Shown: positions 25,800 through 32,930, counted from the first letter of the stretch. The stretch: 64,000 bases of DNA from REEB95 sp035934995 (GCA_035934995.1 DASYXI010000047.1:8090-72089), one strand, 5' to 3'. The notes: generated from the letters alone by a model not told the origin. Translations and numbers: made by a program.

Positions 25800-26726
25800 T
25801 TGGCCGGCCTTGCAGACGTCACGTTCAAGTCCCATCATCTTGAAATGAAAGAATTCGCCATCCGTCCGAATCCCGACGATCCGCGCCTGACGCGCACGGT
25901 CGCCGGCGTCGACGAAAGCGGGAGCCGCATCGAAACCCAGGTGGTCGTCGAGCGGCCGCTGACCCTGTTCCTCAACGGACAGGAGATCGTCACCATGATG
26001 ACGGTCGGCGATTATCCCGACTATCTCGCCGTGGGATATCTGGTGAACCAGAACATGCTGCGGCCCGACGACATCATCACCGGCATCGATTACGACGACG
26101 AGCTCGAAACCGTCGTCGTCCGCACCAAGCGCAAGACCGACTACGAGAAGAAGCTGCGCAAGAAGACGCTGACCTCGGGCTGCGCCCAAGGCACGGTGTT
26201 CGGCGATCTGATGGAGAAGTTCGACGACGTCCGTCTCGATCCCGACGCGACGCTCAAGACTTCGTGGCTCTATGCGCTGACCAAGAAGATCAACACATCG
26301 CCGAGCCTCTATCTCGCCGCCGGCGCGATCCACGGCTGCGTGCTGTGCGAAAAGGACCGGCCGCTGATCTACATGGAGGACGTCGGCCGCCACAATGCGA
26401 TCGACAAGATCGCCGGCTACATGCGCAGGCACGACGTCTCGCCCAAGGGCAAGATCTTCTACACGACCGGCCGGCTGACCTCGGAGATGGTGATCAAGAC
26501 GGTGCAGATGGGCATTCCCATCCTGGTGTCGCGGTCGGGCTTCACGGCCTGGGGTGTCGAGCTCGCGCGCAAGGCGAACCTGACGCTGGTCGGCCGCGCC
26601 CGCGGCAAGCGCTTCGTCGCGCTGGCGGGCGAGGCGCGCATCGTACGCGACGACGACGGCACGAGCGTCGAAAGCGAAAGTCCGCGCCATCGACGCAAAG
26701 CGTCGCTCGCGGAGGACGCGGTGTGA
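25800..26726 (+). CDS. fdhD: FdhD-type sulfurtransferase for molybdoenzymes
   Basis: A 308-residue FdhD-family protein, which delivers sulfur from IscS to the molybdenum cofactor of formate dehydrogenases. The family core is clear: ERPLTLFLNGQEIVTMMTVG, YLAVGYLVNQNML, MEDVGRHNAIDKIAGYM, YTTGRLTSEMVIKTVQMG. The catalytic loop near residue 127 reads SGCAQGT, keeping one cysteine where E. coli FdhD has CxxC. A separate pair lies in IHGCVLCEKD. The proposed TTG start has AGGGGG upstream; ATG at 25845 is the alternative. It is followed by mobA after a repeat element. Confidence 0.9.
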   Translation: MAGLADVTFKSHHLEMKEFAIRPNPDDPRLTRTVAGVDESGSRIETQVVVERPLTLFLNGQEIVTMMTVGDYPDYLAVGYLVNQNMLRPDDIITGIDYDDELETVVVRTKRKTDYEKKLRKKTLTSGCAQGTVFGDLMEKFDDVRLDPDATLKTSWLYALTKKINTSPSLYLAAGAIHGCVLCEKDRPLIYMEDVGRHNAIDKIAGYMRRHDVSPKGKIFYTTGRLTSEMVIKTVQMGIPILVSRSGFTAWGVELARKANLTLVGRARGKRFVALAGEARIVRDDDGTSVESESPRHRRKASLAEDAV

Positions 26727-26741
26727 TCGTGTTCAATCGCC

Positions 26742-26826
26742 TGTCATGCCCGGACTTGGTCCGGGCATCCACGTCTTCATGCGAGCGGTTACACGTGGAT
26801 GGCCGGGTCAAGCCCGGCCATGACGA
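26742..26826. repeat. Palindromic intergenic repeat (REP-like)
   Basis: Two hairpin halves, GCCCGGACTTGGTCCGGGC and GGCCGGGTCAAGCCCGGCC, are joined by a centre whose ends ATCCACGT/ACGTGGAT also pair, and bounded by TGTCATG/CATGACGA. The whole 85 nt is therefore one large imperfect palindrome. This composition is a familiar intergenic repeat in alphaproteobacteria. It fills the gap between fdhD and mobA. A shorter relative of the hairpin occurs at 30250-30268. Confidence 0.8.
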
Positions 26827-27474
26827 ATGAATATGTCGACCGTGAAAATCGCCGGCGTTCTGCTTGCGGGCGGATTGTCGCGTCGCATGGGCGGCGGCGA
26901 TAAGTCCTTACGCGTACTCGGCGGTGCCACCATTCTCGCGCGCGTCATCGCGCGTGCACGGCCGCAGGTGACGGCGCTGGTGCTGAACGCCAACGGCGAT
27001 CCGGCGCGGTTCCAGGAATTTGGCTTGCCCGTCGTGAGTGACAGTATCCCGGACTTCGCCGGACCGCTGGCGGGCGTGCTTGCTGGTCTCGATTGGGCGG
27101 CGGCGAATGTCGCCGGCGCGACCCATATCGCGAGCTTCGCCACCGACACGCCGTTCCTGCCGGTCGATCTGGTCGCGCGCCTTGCCGAAGCGGTGGCGGA
27201 TGGACGGCACGATCTCGCCTGCGCCGCTTCGAACGGTCGCACCCATCCGGTTTTCGGCCTGTGGTCGCTCGCCTTGCGCGAGGATCTGCGCGCGGCGCTG
27301 CAATCGGGCACGCGCAAGGTCGATCAATGGACGGCGCGGCATCGGCTGGCGGTGGTCGAATTTCCGGCGCAGCCCTACGACCCGTTCTTTAACACGAATA
27401 CGCTCGAAGATTTGAACGAAGGCGAGCGAGTTAGCCGCACGGCGGACGCGACTCGGCGAGCCGTCCCGGGTTAA
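26827..27474 (+). CDS. mobA: Molybdenum cofactor guanylyltransferase MobA
   Basis: A 215-residue nucleotidyltransferase that attaches GMP to molybdopterin. The N-terminal signature GVLLAGGLSRRMGGGDKSL binds GTP; VVSDSIPDFAGPLAGVLAGL and SFATDTPFLP supply the metal-binding Asp, and FFNTNTLEDL is the conserved C-terminal element. Met1 or Met3 could be the start. Its place after moaA (divergent) and fdhD makes a molybdenum cofactor locus serving a bis-MGD enzyme such as formate dehydrogenase, whose structural genes are not in the window. Confidence 0.93.
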   Translation: MNMSTVKIAGVLLAGGLSRRMGGGDKSLRVLGGATILARVIARARPQVTALVLNANGDPARFQEFGLPVVSDSIPDFAGPLAGVLAGLDWAAANVAGATHIASFATDTPFLPVDLVARLAEAVADGRHDLACAASNGRTHPVFGLWSLALREDLRAALQSGTRKVDQWTARHRLAVVEFPAQPYDPFFNTNTLEDLNEGERVSRTADATRRAVPG

Positions 27475-27501
27475 AAAGGGCCGAGGGGCGGGGAGACCAG
27501 A

Positions 27502-28047
27502 ATGCGGCACGGCGGCTGGATAAGCATGGCGCCGCGCGCGCTCGCCTGCCTGCTGGCGGCCTGCGCGTCGCCGCTGACGACCCCGCCGCCGGCGACGCCG
27601 CAAGCCATGGCCGCGGCCGATCCGCCGGCCGGCAAACCGAATTGGGTGGTCAAGCACGCGGTCGCCGTCGGCGATGTCGTCGGCAGCCGGGCGCCCGACG
27701 CGTCGTCGCCATCGGCGGTCGGCGCCGACGCATTCCGCCAGGCGCTCGAGCAAAGCCTGCAAAGCGCCGGCTATCTCGCTTCGGGAGCGAAGCCGCGCTA
27801 TCACCTCGACGCGACGCTGCAAGAGCTCAATCAGCCCCATTTCACCATCGCCGATGACACCACGGTCACGGCGACGGTGCTCTATCGTCTGATTGGGCCC
27901 GGAACCAACGCGCAATACTCCGTCACCGCCGGTGGCACCGCGACCTTCGACGAATCGTCCCTGTTCGGTAAACGTCTCCAGTTCGCCGACGAGCGCGCGG
28001 TCCAGGCGAACATCGAGCAGCTGCTCGTGAAGCTTCAGAAGTTCTGA
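27502..28047 (+). CDS. Lipoprotein of unknown function
   Basis: A 181-residue protein with a lipoprotein signal: ALACLLAACAS provides a lipobox (LAAC) with the acylated Cys near residue 21. The mature part begins with a Pro/Thr/Ala-rich linker, then an alpha/beta region (AFRQALEQSLQSAGYL, YHLDATLQELNQPHF, TVTATVLYRLIGP) reminiscent of the DUF4410-like or LptE-like envelope lipoproteins, without firm family assignment. GGGGAG precedes the ATG at 27502. It lies between mobA and chpT on the same strand. Confidence 0.7.
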   Translation: MRHGGWISMAPRALACLLAACASPLTTPPPATPQAMAAADPPAGKPNWVVKHAVAVGDVVGSRAPDASSPSAVGADAFRQALEQSLQSAGYLASGAKPRYHLDATLQELNQPHFTIADDTTVTATVLYRLIGPGTNAQYSVTAGGTATFDESSLFGKRLQFADERAVQANIEQLLVKLQKF

Positions 28048-28091
28048 GGCCGTTGTTGCGACTCGCGGCGCCGGTATACGGTGCCGGCCGC

Positions 28092-28691
28092 ATGCAGCTT
28101 GAATTCCGCGTTCTCGAATTGCTCGCCTCGCGGCTTTGCCACGAACTCATCAGCCCGGTCGGCGCGATCAACAACGGCGTCGAACTGCTCAACGATGGCG
28201 ATGCAGGATTCGTGCGCGACGCCACCGCCTTGATCGGCCAGAGCGCGCGGCGCGCGGCGATGCGGCTGCAATTCTATCGTTTCGCCTATGGCGCGGGCGG
28301 CGTCGGCGGCGGTGCGCCCGACGCCAAGTCGCTGGTTGCCGGCATCCTCGAAGGCGGCAAGGTGCGGTGCGATTGGCCGGCCGAATTCGATGCGCTAACG
28401 CCGCCGTGGCAGAAGCTCGCCTGCAATTTGACGCTGCTGACGGCCGAGCTCCTGCCGCGCGGCGGCACGGTGATTCTGGCGCGTGCCGGCAACGGCGTGT
28501 CGGCGATGGCGGCCGGCGAGTCCGTGAACCTGACGCCGGAGCTGAAGGCGGCGGTGGCGCCGGCGGCCGATGTCGCGACGCTGACCGCGCGCACCATCCA
28601 TGCCTATTTCACGGCGCGCTACGCCGAGCAGATCGGCGCGACGCTGACGCTGTCCGAGGCGGATAAAAGCGCGACGTTCAAAGCGGCGTGA
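28092..28691 (+). CDS. chpT: Histidine phosphotransferase ChpT
   Basis: A 199-residue protein that shuttles phosphate from CckA to CtrA (and CpdR) in alphaproteobacteria. The phosphorylated His is in SRLCHELISPVGAINNG (His17 from this start), followed by the second helix of the four-helix bundle (ATALIGQSARRAAMRLQFYR). The C-terminal half is a degenerate Bergerat-like ATPase fold with no ATP-binding boxes. A TTG start at 28053 is possible, but ATG 28092 gives the N terminus usual for the family. It is convergent with ctrA, separated by a bidirectional terminator. Confidence 0.92.
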   Translation: MQLEFRVLELLASRLCHELISPVGAINNGVELLNDGDAGFVRDATALIGQSARRAAMRLQFYRFAYGAGGVGGGAPDAKSLVAGILEGGKVRCDWPAEFDALTPPWQKLACNLTLLTAELLPRGGTVILARAGNGVSAMAAGESVNLTPELKAAVAPAADVATLTARTIHAYFTARYAEQIGATLTLSEADKSATFKAA

Positions 28692-28708
28692 CCGGTCGGC
28701 CCAAATAA

Positions 28709-28739
28709 AAACGGCGGCACTTTCTGCACCGCCGTTTTG
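28709..28739. terminator. Bidirectional rho-independent terminator between chpT and ctrA
   Basis: AAAACGGCGG (28709-28718) and CCGCCGTTTT (28730-28739) form a ten-pair stem with an 11-base loop. A-runs and T-runs lie on both sides, so it can end transcription in both directions. It sits 17 nt after the chpT stop and 46 nt after the ctrA stop. Confidence 0.9.
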
Positions 28740-28785
28740 AAACCCCCCGGAAATTCACGCCCCCCGGAAAAGGGATAAACCGAAA

Positions 28786-29511
28786 TCAGGCTTTGACGGC
28801 AACCCGGACCGGCTCGCTGGCCGTTACTTCGGCGCCCGGCGGGTCGCGCAAGACGTAACCGCGGCCCCACACGGTTTCGATGTAGTTCTCGCCGCTGGTC
28901 GCGGTGGCGAGCTTCTTGCGCAGCTTGCAGACGAAGACGTCGATGATCTTGAGCTCGGGCTCGTCCATGCCGCCGTAGAGATGATTGAGGAACATCTCCT
29001 TGGTCAGCGTGGTGCCCTTGCGCAAGCTGAGGAGTTCGAGGATGCCGTATTCCTTGCCCGTCAGATGGAGGGGCGCGCCTTCGCATTCGACGGTGCGGCT
29101 GTCCAGATTGACGGTGAGCTTGCCGGTGCGGATCACCGATTCCGAATGACCCTTGGCGCGGCGGACGATCGCCTGGATGCGAGCGATCAGCTCGCGGCGA
29201 TCGAACGGCTTGCCGAGGAAGTCATCGGCGCCGAAGCCCAGTCCCTTGATCTTGTTGTCGAGCTCATTGAGGCCCGACAGGATCAGGATCGGCGTGCGCA
29301 CCCGCGCCGCGCGCAGGCGACGCAGAACCTCGTAGCCGTCGATATCCGGCAGCATAAGGTCGAGCACGATGATGTCGTAATCATAAAGCTTGCCGATCTC
29401 GAGCCCGTCCTCGCCGAGATCGGTCGTATCGCAAATGAAGCCTTCGCTCTTTAGCATCATGTCGATGCTGGCGGCGGTGGCTGAGTCATCCTCGATCAGA
29501 AGCACACGCAT
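28786..29511 (-). CDS. ctrA: Cell-cycle master response regulator CtrA
   Basis: A 241-residue OmpR-type regulator. The receiver starts with MRVLLIEDDSATAASID and has the phospho-acceptor at Asp51 (VLDLMLPDIDG), as in Caulobacter CtrA. The winged-helix DNA-binding domain holds LHLTGKEYGILELLSLRKG, TKEMFLNHLYGGMDEPE, IDVFVCKLRKKL and VWGRGYVLRDP, almost identical to other CtrA proteins. The C terminus ends in VRVAVKA; the Ala-Ala degradation tag of Caulobacter is not conserved exactly. ATG 29511 is the family start. It binds TTAA-N7-TTAA boxes, several of which occur in this window. Confidence 0.97.
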   Translation of the reverse strand: MRVLLIEDDSATAASIDMMLKSEGFICDTTDLGEDGLEIGKLYDYDIIVLDLMLPDIDGYEVLRRLRAARVRTPILILSGLNELDNKIKGLGFGADDFLGKPFDRRELIARIQAIVRRAKGHSESVIRTGKLTVNLDSRTVECEGAPLHLTGKEYGILELLSLRKGTTLTKEMFLNHLYGGMDEPELKIIDVFVCKLRKKLATATSGENYIETVWGRGYVLRDPPGAEVTASEPVRVAVKA

Positions 29512-29648
29512 CTTGAACCCCCGACGAAGCGTCTGTTTCACAAATGGTAACTTTAATCATCCTTACCGACCCACGTAAAAAATGAGTTAATTTTAGAAAT
29601 GCCGGATCATTTTTTTACCAGTGGTCCACACTTGTGATGGAAATGGGG

Positions 29649-29686
29649 CCGAGTCGGCCACAACTTCGTCACAAGAGCCGACTCGG
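29649..29686. promoter_or_regulatory. Ten-base inverted repeat upstream of ctrA
   Basis: CCGAGTCGGC (29649-29658) and GCCGACTCGG (29677-29686) are exact complements around an 18-base loop. Each arm is itself nearly palindromic (CCGA-GTCGG), a design suited to two dimers of a regulator. It lies about 140 nt upstream of ctrA. It may equally be an RNA hairpin in the ctrA leader; the binding protein is unknown. Confidence 0.55.
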
Positions 29687-29706
29687 AAACGCCGAATTGT
29701 CCTGAT

Positions 29707-29721
29707 TTAACCGGCAATTAA
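29707..29721. promoter_or_regulatory. CtrA box, full consensus
   Basis: TTAA-CCGGCAA-TTAA matches the CtrA consensus TTAA-N7-TTAA exactly. It lies about 195 nt upstream of ctrA and 165 nt upstream of the FliJ-like gene, so it could serve autoregulation, the flagellar gene, or both. Confidence 0.8.
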
Positions 29722-29885
29722 GCCGTGACCGCCATGATGGGCCCCGGTGGCGGTCCAACGACTCGGACACGGCCACTTTCGGACGAATAAGGACTGTGAC
29801 CCTTGGCCACGGAATTTACCAAGCGCCCGTTGCACGGCGTGGGCTTTGCCCGCGCCTTGACGTGCGTTTGCGCGTGGGTGGGGGC

Positions 29886-30221
29886 ATGAAAGCCACCGAT
29901 CATATCCAGGCGACGTTCCGCCGGCAGCTCGAGGAGCGCCGGCAGGAGATCGCCGGCCTCGAGCGCCTGGCCAAGTCCTTGCACCAGCAGCAGGCCAAGC
30001 TGGACGGCGAGCAAAAAACCGCCGAAGCCGCCGGCAGCGCGCCGCATTTTATCGCCGCGATGGCCGAACGCCGGGCGCGGATCGTGCAATCGCTGGCTGA
30101 AATCGACGTCAAGATCCAGCAGGCCCGCGACGGTCTGAGCGAGGCGTATCACGGCGTCCGCCGGTCGGAGATCGCCGCTTCCGCGCGCGCCGAACAGAAC
30201 CGCCGTCGTCGCGCCGGCTGA
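29886..30221 (+). CDS. FliJ-like coiled-coil protein
   Basis: A 111-residue, almost entirely helical, charged protein (TFRRQLEERRQEIAGLERLA, then ARIVQSLAEIDVKIQQARDG), with no signal or membrane segment. Size, coiled-coil character and position next to ctrA and an FlhF-like GTPase agree with the flagellar export chaperone FliJ, often near ctrA in alphaproteobacteria, although no FliI is adjacent and FliJ proteins have little sequence signature. GGGTGGGGGC precedes ATG 29886; the longer frame to 29796 lacks a site. Alternative: another small coiled-coil protein of unknown role. Confidence 0.55.
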   Translation: MKATDHIQATFRRQLEERRQEIAGLERLAKSLHQQQAKLDGEQKTAEAAGSAPHFIAAMAERRARIVQSLAEIDVKIQQARDGLSEAYHGVRRSEIAASARAEQNRRRRAG

Positions 30222-30249
30222 AGATTCTCACACCTGATGTTGGCTGAAT

Positions 30250-30268
30250 GGCCGGGCTTGTCCCGGCC
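30250..30268. repeat. Short GC hairpin related to the 26.7-kb repeat
   Basis: GGCCGGGCTTGTCCCGGCC forms a seven-pair stem around a five-base loop. It resembles the right half of the palindromic repeat at 26742-26826. It stands between the FliJ-like gene and the convergent GTPase and may act as a terminator. Confidence 0.55.
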
Positions 30269-30289
30269 GTCGCATTTTTGGCGACGCCG

Positions 30290-31087
30290 CTAGCGCGTGC
30301 GCAGCAGGCGCGCGGCCAGGCGCTCGGCGGTGAAGGCTTCGACGCCTTGGCCAAGCGCCGTGGCGCTCAACCCTTCGGCGAAGGCGATGCCCAATGCCTC
30401 CGGCACCGCCATGACGCTGCCGAACCGTTGGACGATGTCGAGCCGCGTCACGACGAAACGCTGGCAGCCGAGATCGCGGAAGACATGTGCGGCCTCGACG
30501 GTGTCGGCCGGATCGCCGCCGGCGGCGAGCACCAGAACCGGTTCGGCCCGCGCGGCCGTGGCCAGCGCTTCAAGCGCGCTGCGCTCGCTCGGGCTATAGG
30601 GATTGATGCCGGCGCTGTCGATCAACGTCATGGCGCCGGTGCGGGTTTCGAGGGCGTCGAGCACCGCCGTATCGGTCGCGATCTCGATTTCGATGCCGAG
30701 CGTGGTCGCGAAATGCCGCAACTGCTCGATGCTGGCGCGCCGCGCGCCGTCGCAGGTCACCAGGCGTACGGCGCAACCCTGCGACTTCGCCTGCGCCGCG
30801 AGCTTGGCGATCGCCAGCGTCTTGCCGACGCCGGGGGCGCCGACGAAAAAGAACCGGCCGGCGGTGACGCCGAGCGGATTGAACAGATAAAGCTGGGCGA
30901 GCGCGTGAGCGAGGGCGGTGGCGCGATCATCGCCGGGCTGCGCCGCGGCAAGGCGCACCAATTTGCGGATTTGCGGTGTCGGAATGCCGTGCGCCGCCAG
31001 CGCCAGTTCGAGGGTCGAATCCTCCGGCAGCGCCGGTTGCGCCGGACGGCGATCAATGGTTCCGGTCGGGTGGCTTGGCGGGCTCAT
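30290..31087 (-). CDS. FlhF-like SRP-family GTPase
   Basis: A 265-residue GTPase with the SRP54/FtsY/FlhF NG-domain pattern: Walker A VGAPGVGKTLAIAKLA, the insertion-box element CDGARRASIEQLRHFA, G3 as LIDSAGINP, and G4 as VVTRLDIV. It lacks the long N-terminal B domain of classical FlhF (about 430-480 residues), so it is a short form. FlhF places polar flagella in other bacteria; the CtrA/flagellar context here supports such a role. The start has a Pro-rich N terminus with no signal. It is followed on the complementary side by a hairpin. Confidence 0.75.
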   Translation of the reverse strand: MSPPSHPTGTIDRRPAQPALPEDSTLELALAAHGIPTPQIRKLVRLAAAQPGDDRATALAHALAQLYLFNPLGVTAGRFFFVGAPGVGKTLAIAKLAAQAKSQGCAVRLVTCDGARRASIEQLRHFATTLGIEIEIATDTAVLDALETRTGAMTLIDSAGINPYSPSERSALEALATAARAEPVLVLAAGGDPADTVEAAHVFRDLGCQRFVVTRLDIVQRFGSVMAVPEALGIAFAEGLSATALGQGVEAFTAERLAARLLRTR

Positions 31088-31153
31088 GGCTCACGGTTCG
31101 CGTGCGCTGGGCGCCCGCGGCGAGCGGTGGGCGACGGCGATGAACGGCTTAGG

Positions 31154-31573
31154 TCAGGGCAGCCGGCGGGCCGGCGGCCGATTGGCGGGAATGGCAGCAT
31201 TCGCCGAAGTGGCCGCGACGTTCGCCGCGCCGGCCGCGAGGCTGCGATAATCTTGCAACCGCGTGACGCGCAGGCCGGGCAGGCCGTGGCTGTCGACCAG
31301 GCGTTGCCAAGCGAGGAACTCCTCGATCGACAGCGTATAGCGCTTGCACGCCTCCTCGAGGCTGATGACGCCGGCGCGCACTGCGGCGACAACCACCGCC
31401 TTGCGGCGGATGACCCACCGCTTGGTCTCGGGCGGGGGCAGGCTGTCGAGCGACAGCACGGGTCCAATATCGACGAGCCAGTCGGCGTCGTTCTCGGCCT
31501 CGACAGGACGCGCCGCGGGCGCTGCATTGGTGCGCGCGGCGGCGCTGATCGGATTTGAAAATCGCGTCTGCAT
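31154..31573 (-). CDS. sciP: CtrA inhibitor SciP (DUF1153)
   Basis: A 139-residue small helix-turn-helix protein. The family signature is clear: KRWVIRRKAVVVAAVRAGVISLEEA and KRYTLSIEEFLAWQRLVDSHGLPGLR, plus LQDYR. SciP binds CtrA on DNA and blocks transcription in swarmer cells. Typical SciP is about 90-100 residues; this one has an extra Ala-rich N-terminal 30 residues and an Ala/Asn/Pro tail of about 28 residues. A near-consensus CtrA box lies 25 nt upstream of the start, matching the known CtrA-dependent expression of sciP. Confidence 0.92.
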   Translation of the reverse strand: MQTRFSNPISAAARTNAAPAARPVEAENDADWLVDIGPVLSLDSLPPPETKRWVIRRKAVVVAAVRAGVISLEEACKRYTLSIEEFLAWQRLVDSHGLPGLRVTRLQDYRSLAAGAANVAATSANAAIPANRPPARRLP

Positions 31574-31597
31574 GACGCCAAACTTAGGGCCTCCGAT

Positions 31598-31612
31598 TTA
31601 AAAAAGCCCTAA
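31598..31612. promoter_or_regulatory. Probable CtrA box, one mismatch, upstream of sciP
   Basis: TTAA-AAAAGCC-CTAA matches TTAA-N7-TTAA with one mismatch. It lies 25 nt upstream of the sciP start codon and 158 nt before flbT. In Caulobacter, sciP is under CtrA control, so the place makes sense. Confidence 0.5.
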
Positions 31613-31770
31613 AACCGCGGTGACCGCGGAGTGGTTAAGCTCTTGGACAATTAAGATAAAATTGAGCCTGTTGGCGGTTTAGCGCGAGTCCCGACTTAAC
31701 CCATTCCTAAAGCTTCAACCCTAAAACGGGCGATGGGGAACCGCACAACAGCGCCACGTCAGGCCGTAGA

Positions 31771-32199
31771 ATGCCGCTGACCATCAATCTGAAGCCGCGC
31801 GAAAAACTTATCCTCAATGGCGTCGTGATCGAGAATTCCGGCCCGATGGCCAAGATTCTCATCCACACCAACGCCGCCTTATTGCGCGAAAAAGACGTGC
31901 TGCCGGAAGAAAAAGCCACGACGCCGGCGCGGCGAATCTATTTCGCGATCCAGTGCCAGTATTTGTTCGCCGGCAAGGCCGAGATGTTTCTCGCCAGCAT
32001 CGAACGCCAACTCGTCGAATACGAACAGACGCGTCCCGAATCACGCGAGCTGCTCGGCGAGATTCGCCGCTTGCTCGCCGAGGATCAATTTTATCGCGCG
32101 CTCAAGACGGCGAAGCTGCTGATTCAACACGAAGAGGAAGCCGCCGCTGCATCGGTACCGTCGCCGGCAGCCGCGAGCGCCAAGCCTACGTCCGCGTGA
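31771..32199 (+). CDS. flbT: Flagellin translation regulator FlbT
   Basis: A 142-residue FlbT protein. It begins with MPLTINLKPREKLILNGVVIEN, typical for the family, then RIYFAIQCQYLFAGK and a helical C-terminal region (SRELLGEIRRLLAEDQFYRALK). FlbT binds flagellin mRNA in Caulobacter and represses its translation until the hook is finished. The last 20 residues are an Ala/Pro/Ser tail. The partner FlaF and flagellin genes are not in this window, so the gene is separated from its usual neighbours. It is divergent from sciP, sharing a 197-nt control region. Confidence 0.93.
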   Translation: MPLTINLKPREKLILNGVVIENSGPMAKILIHTNAALLREKDVLPEEKATTPARRIYFAIQCQYLFAGKAEMFLASIERQLVEYEQTRPESRELLGEIRRLLAEDQFYRALKTAKLLIQHEEEAAAASVPSPAAASAKPTSA

Positions 32200-32344
32200 A
32201 CCAACCGCCCCGCGCCGGCGACCGGCGCCGGTAAAATCTGGAAATCCCCGTTAAATCAGCGTGTTGTGGCGCTTGCCCGCAGGGCCGGCGATTCATATAC
32301 TCCGCGCCGCTTTGTTTGGTGTCGGGGGTCTGTGGGGTTCGGTA

Positions 32345-32761
32345 ATGCGGCCAGTGCTTCCTACCGGTTATCGCCCGTCGGACGGCGAAGAATTCATGAA
32401 CCCGGTCCAGCGCGAATATTTTCGCCAGAAGCTGTTGCGCTGGCGGGTCGAGCTGCTGGCGGAATCGACCGCGACGTTGCAGCAGCTCAAGGAAGAAAGT
32501 CTGGCCGAGGCGGACATCGCCGATCGCGCCACGCTGGAAACCGATCGCTACACCGAGCTCCGCACGCGCGATCGCGAACGCAAGCTGATCTCCAAGATCG
32601 ACGCCGCCTTGATGCGTATCGAGGACGGCAGCTACGGCTATTGCGAGGAGACCGCCGAGCCGATCGGCATCCGCCGGCTCGAAGCGCGGCCGATCGCGAC
32701 TCTGTCGCTCGAGGCGCAGGAGCGCCACGAGCGCATGGAACGCACGCACCGCGACGACTGA
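32345..32761 (+). CDS. dksA: RNA polymerase-binding factor DksA
   Basis: A 138-residue DksA/TraR protein. MRPVLPTGYRPSDGEEFMNPVQREYF matches the family N terminus, which fixes ATG 32345 as start over the open frame to 32261. The coiled coil (residues 30-95) carries DIADRATLETDRYTELRTRDRE with the acidic tip. The zinc-finger region reads YGYCEETAEPIGIRRLEARPIATL, holding only one of the four Cys of E. coli DksA. DksA lies with ppGpp in control of rRNA, amino acid and, in alphaproteobacteria, flagellar genes. It sits between flbT and cckA. Confidence 0.93.
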   Translation: MRPVLPTGYRPSDGEEFMNPVQREYFRQKLLRWRVELLAESTATLQQLKEESLAEADIADRATLETDRYTELRTRDRERKLISKIDAALMRIEDGSYGYCEETAEPIGIRRLEARPIATLSLEAQERHERMERTHRDD

Positions 32762-32802
32762 CGCCGCGGACCGCAGACTCGACGCGGCGCGAGCCAAGTC
32801 TT

Positions 32803-32817
32803 TTAACTTTGCATTAA
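32803..32817. promoter_or_regulatory. CtrA box, full consensus, upstream of cckA
   Basis: TTAA-CTTTGCA-TTAA followed by C matches the Caulobacter consensus TTAA-N7-TTAAC exactly. It lies 113 nt upstream of the cckA start, in the 169-nt gap after dksA. A feedback of CtrA on its own kinase is implied. Confidence 0.8.
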
Positions 32818-32930
32818 CCATGCTACGGCGATGGTCGCCGCGCACAGCGACTCGGGTGCCGAGGGGAGCGGTCAAAGCCGCGCCTGCCGCCCGATCCGGC
32901 GGCGGGCTCGTGTGCTAGGCTGCGAGGCTT

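Larger units (their letters stand above)
29512..29885. promoter_or_regulatory. Divergent control region of ctrA and the FliJ-like gene
   Basis: 374 nt with low GC near ctrA (many A and T runs at 29540-29630) and GC-rich sequence near the FliJ-like gene. It holds one full CtrA box (29707-29721), a GC-rich inverted repeat (29649-29686) and isolated TTAA half sites (near 29553 and 29586). Autoregulation of ctrA is known in this class, so control of both flanking genes by CtrA is likely. Confidence 0.65.

Noticed and set aside
31598..31660. Second CtrA box in the sciP-flbT region (TTAAG ... ATTAAG)
   Set aside because: The TTAA halves are 12 bases apart, not seven, so they do not fit the CtrA spacing.
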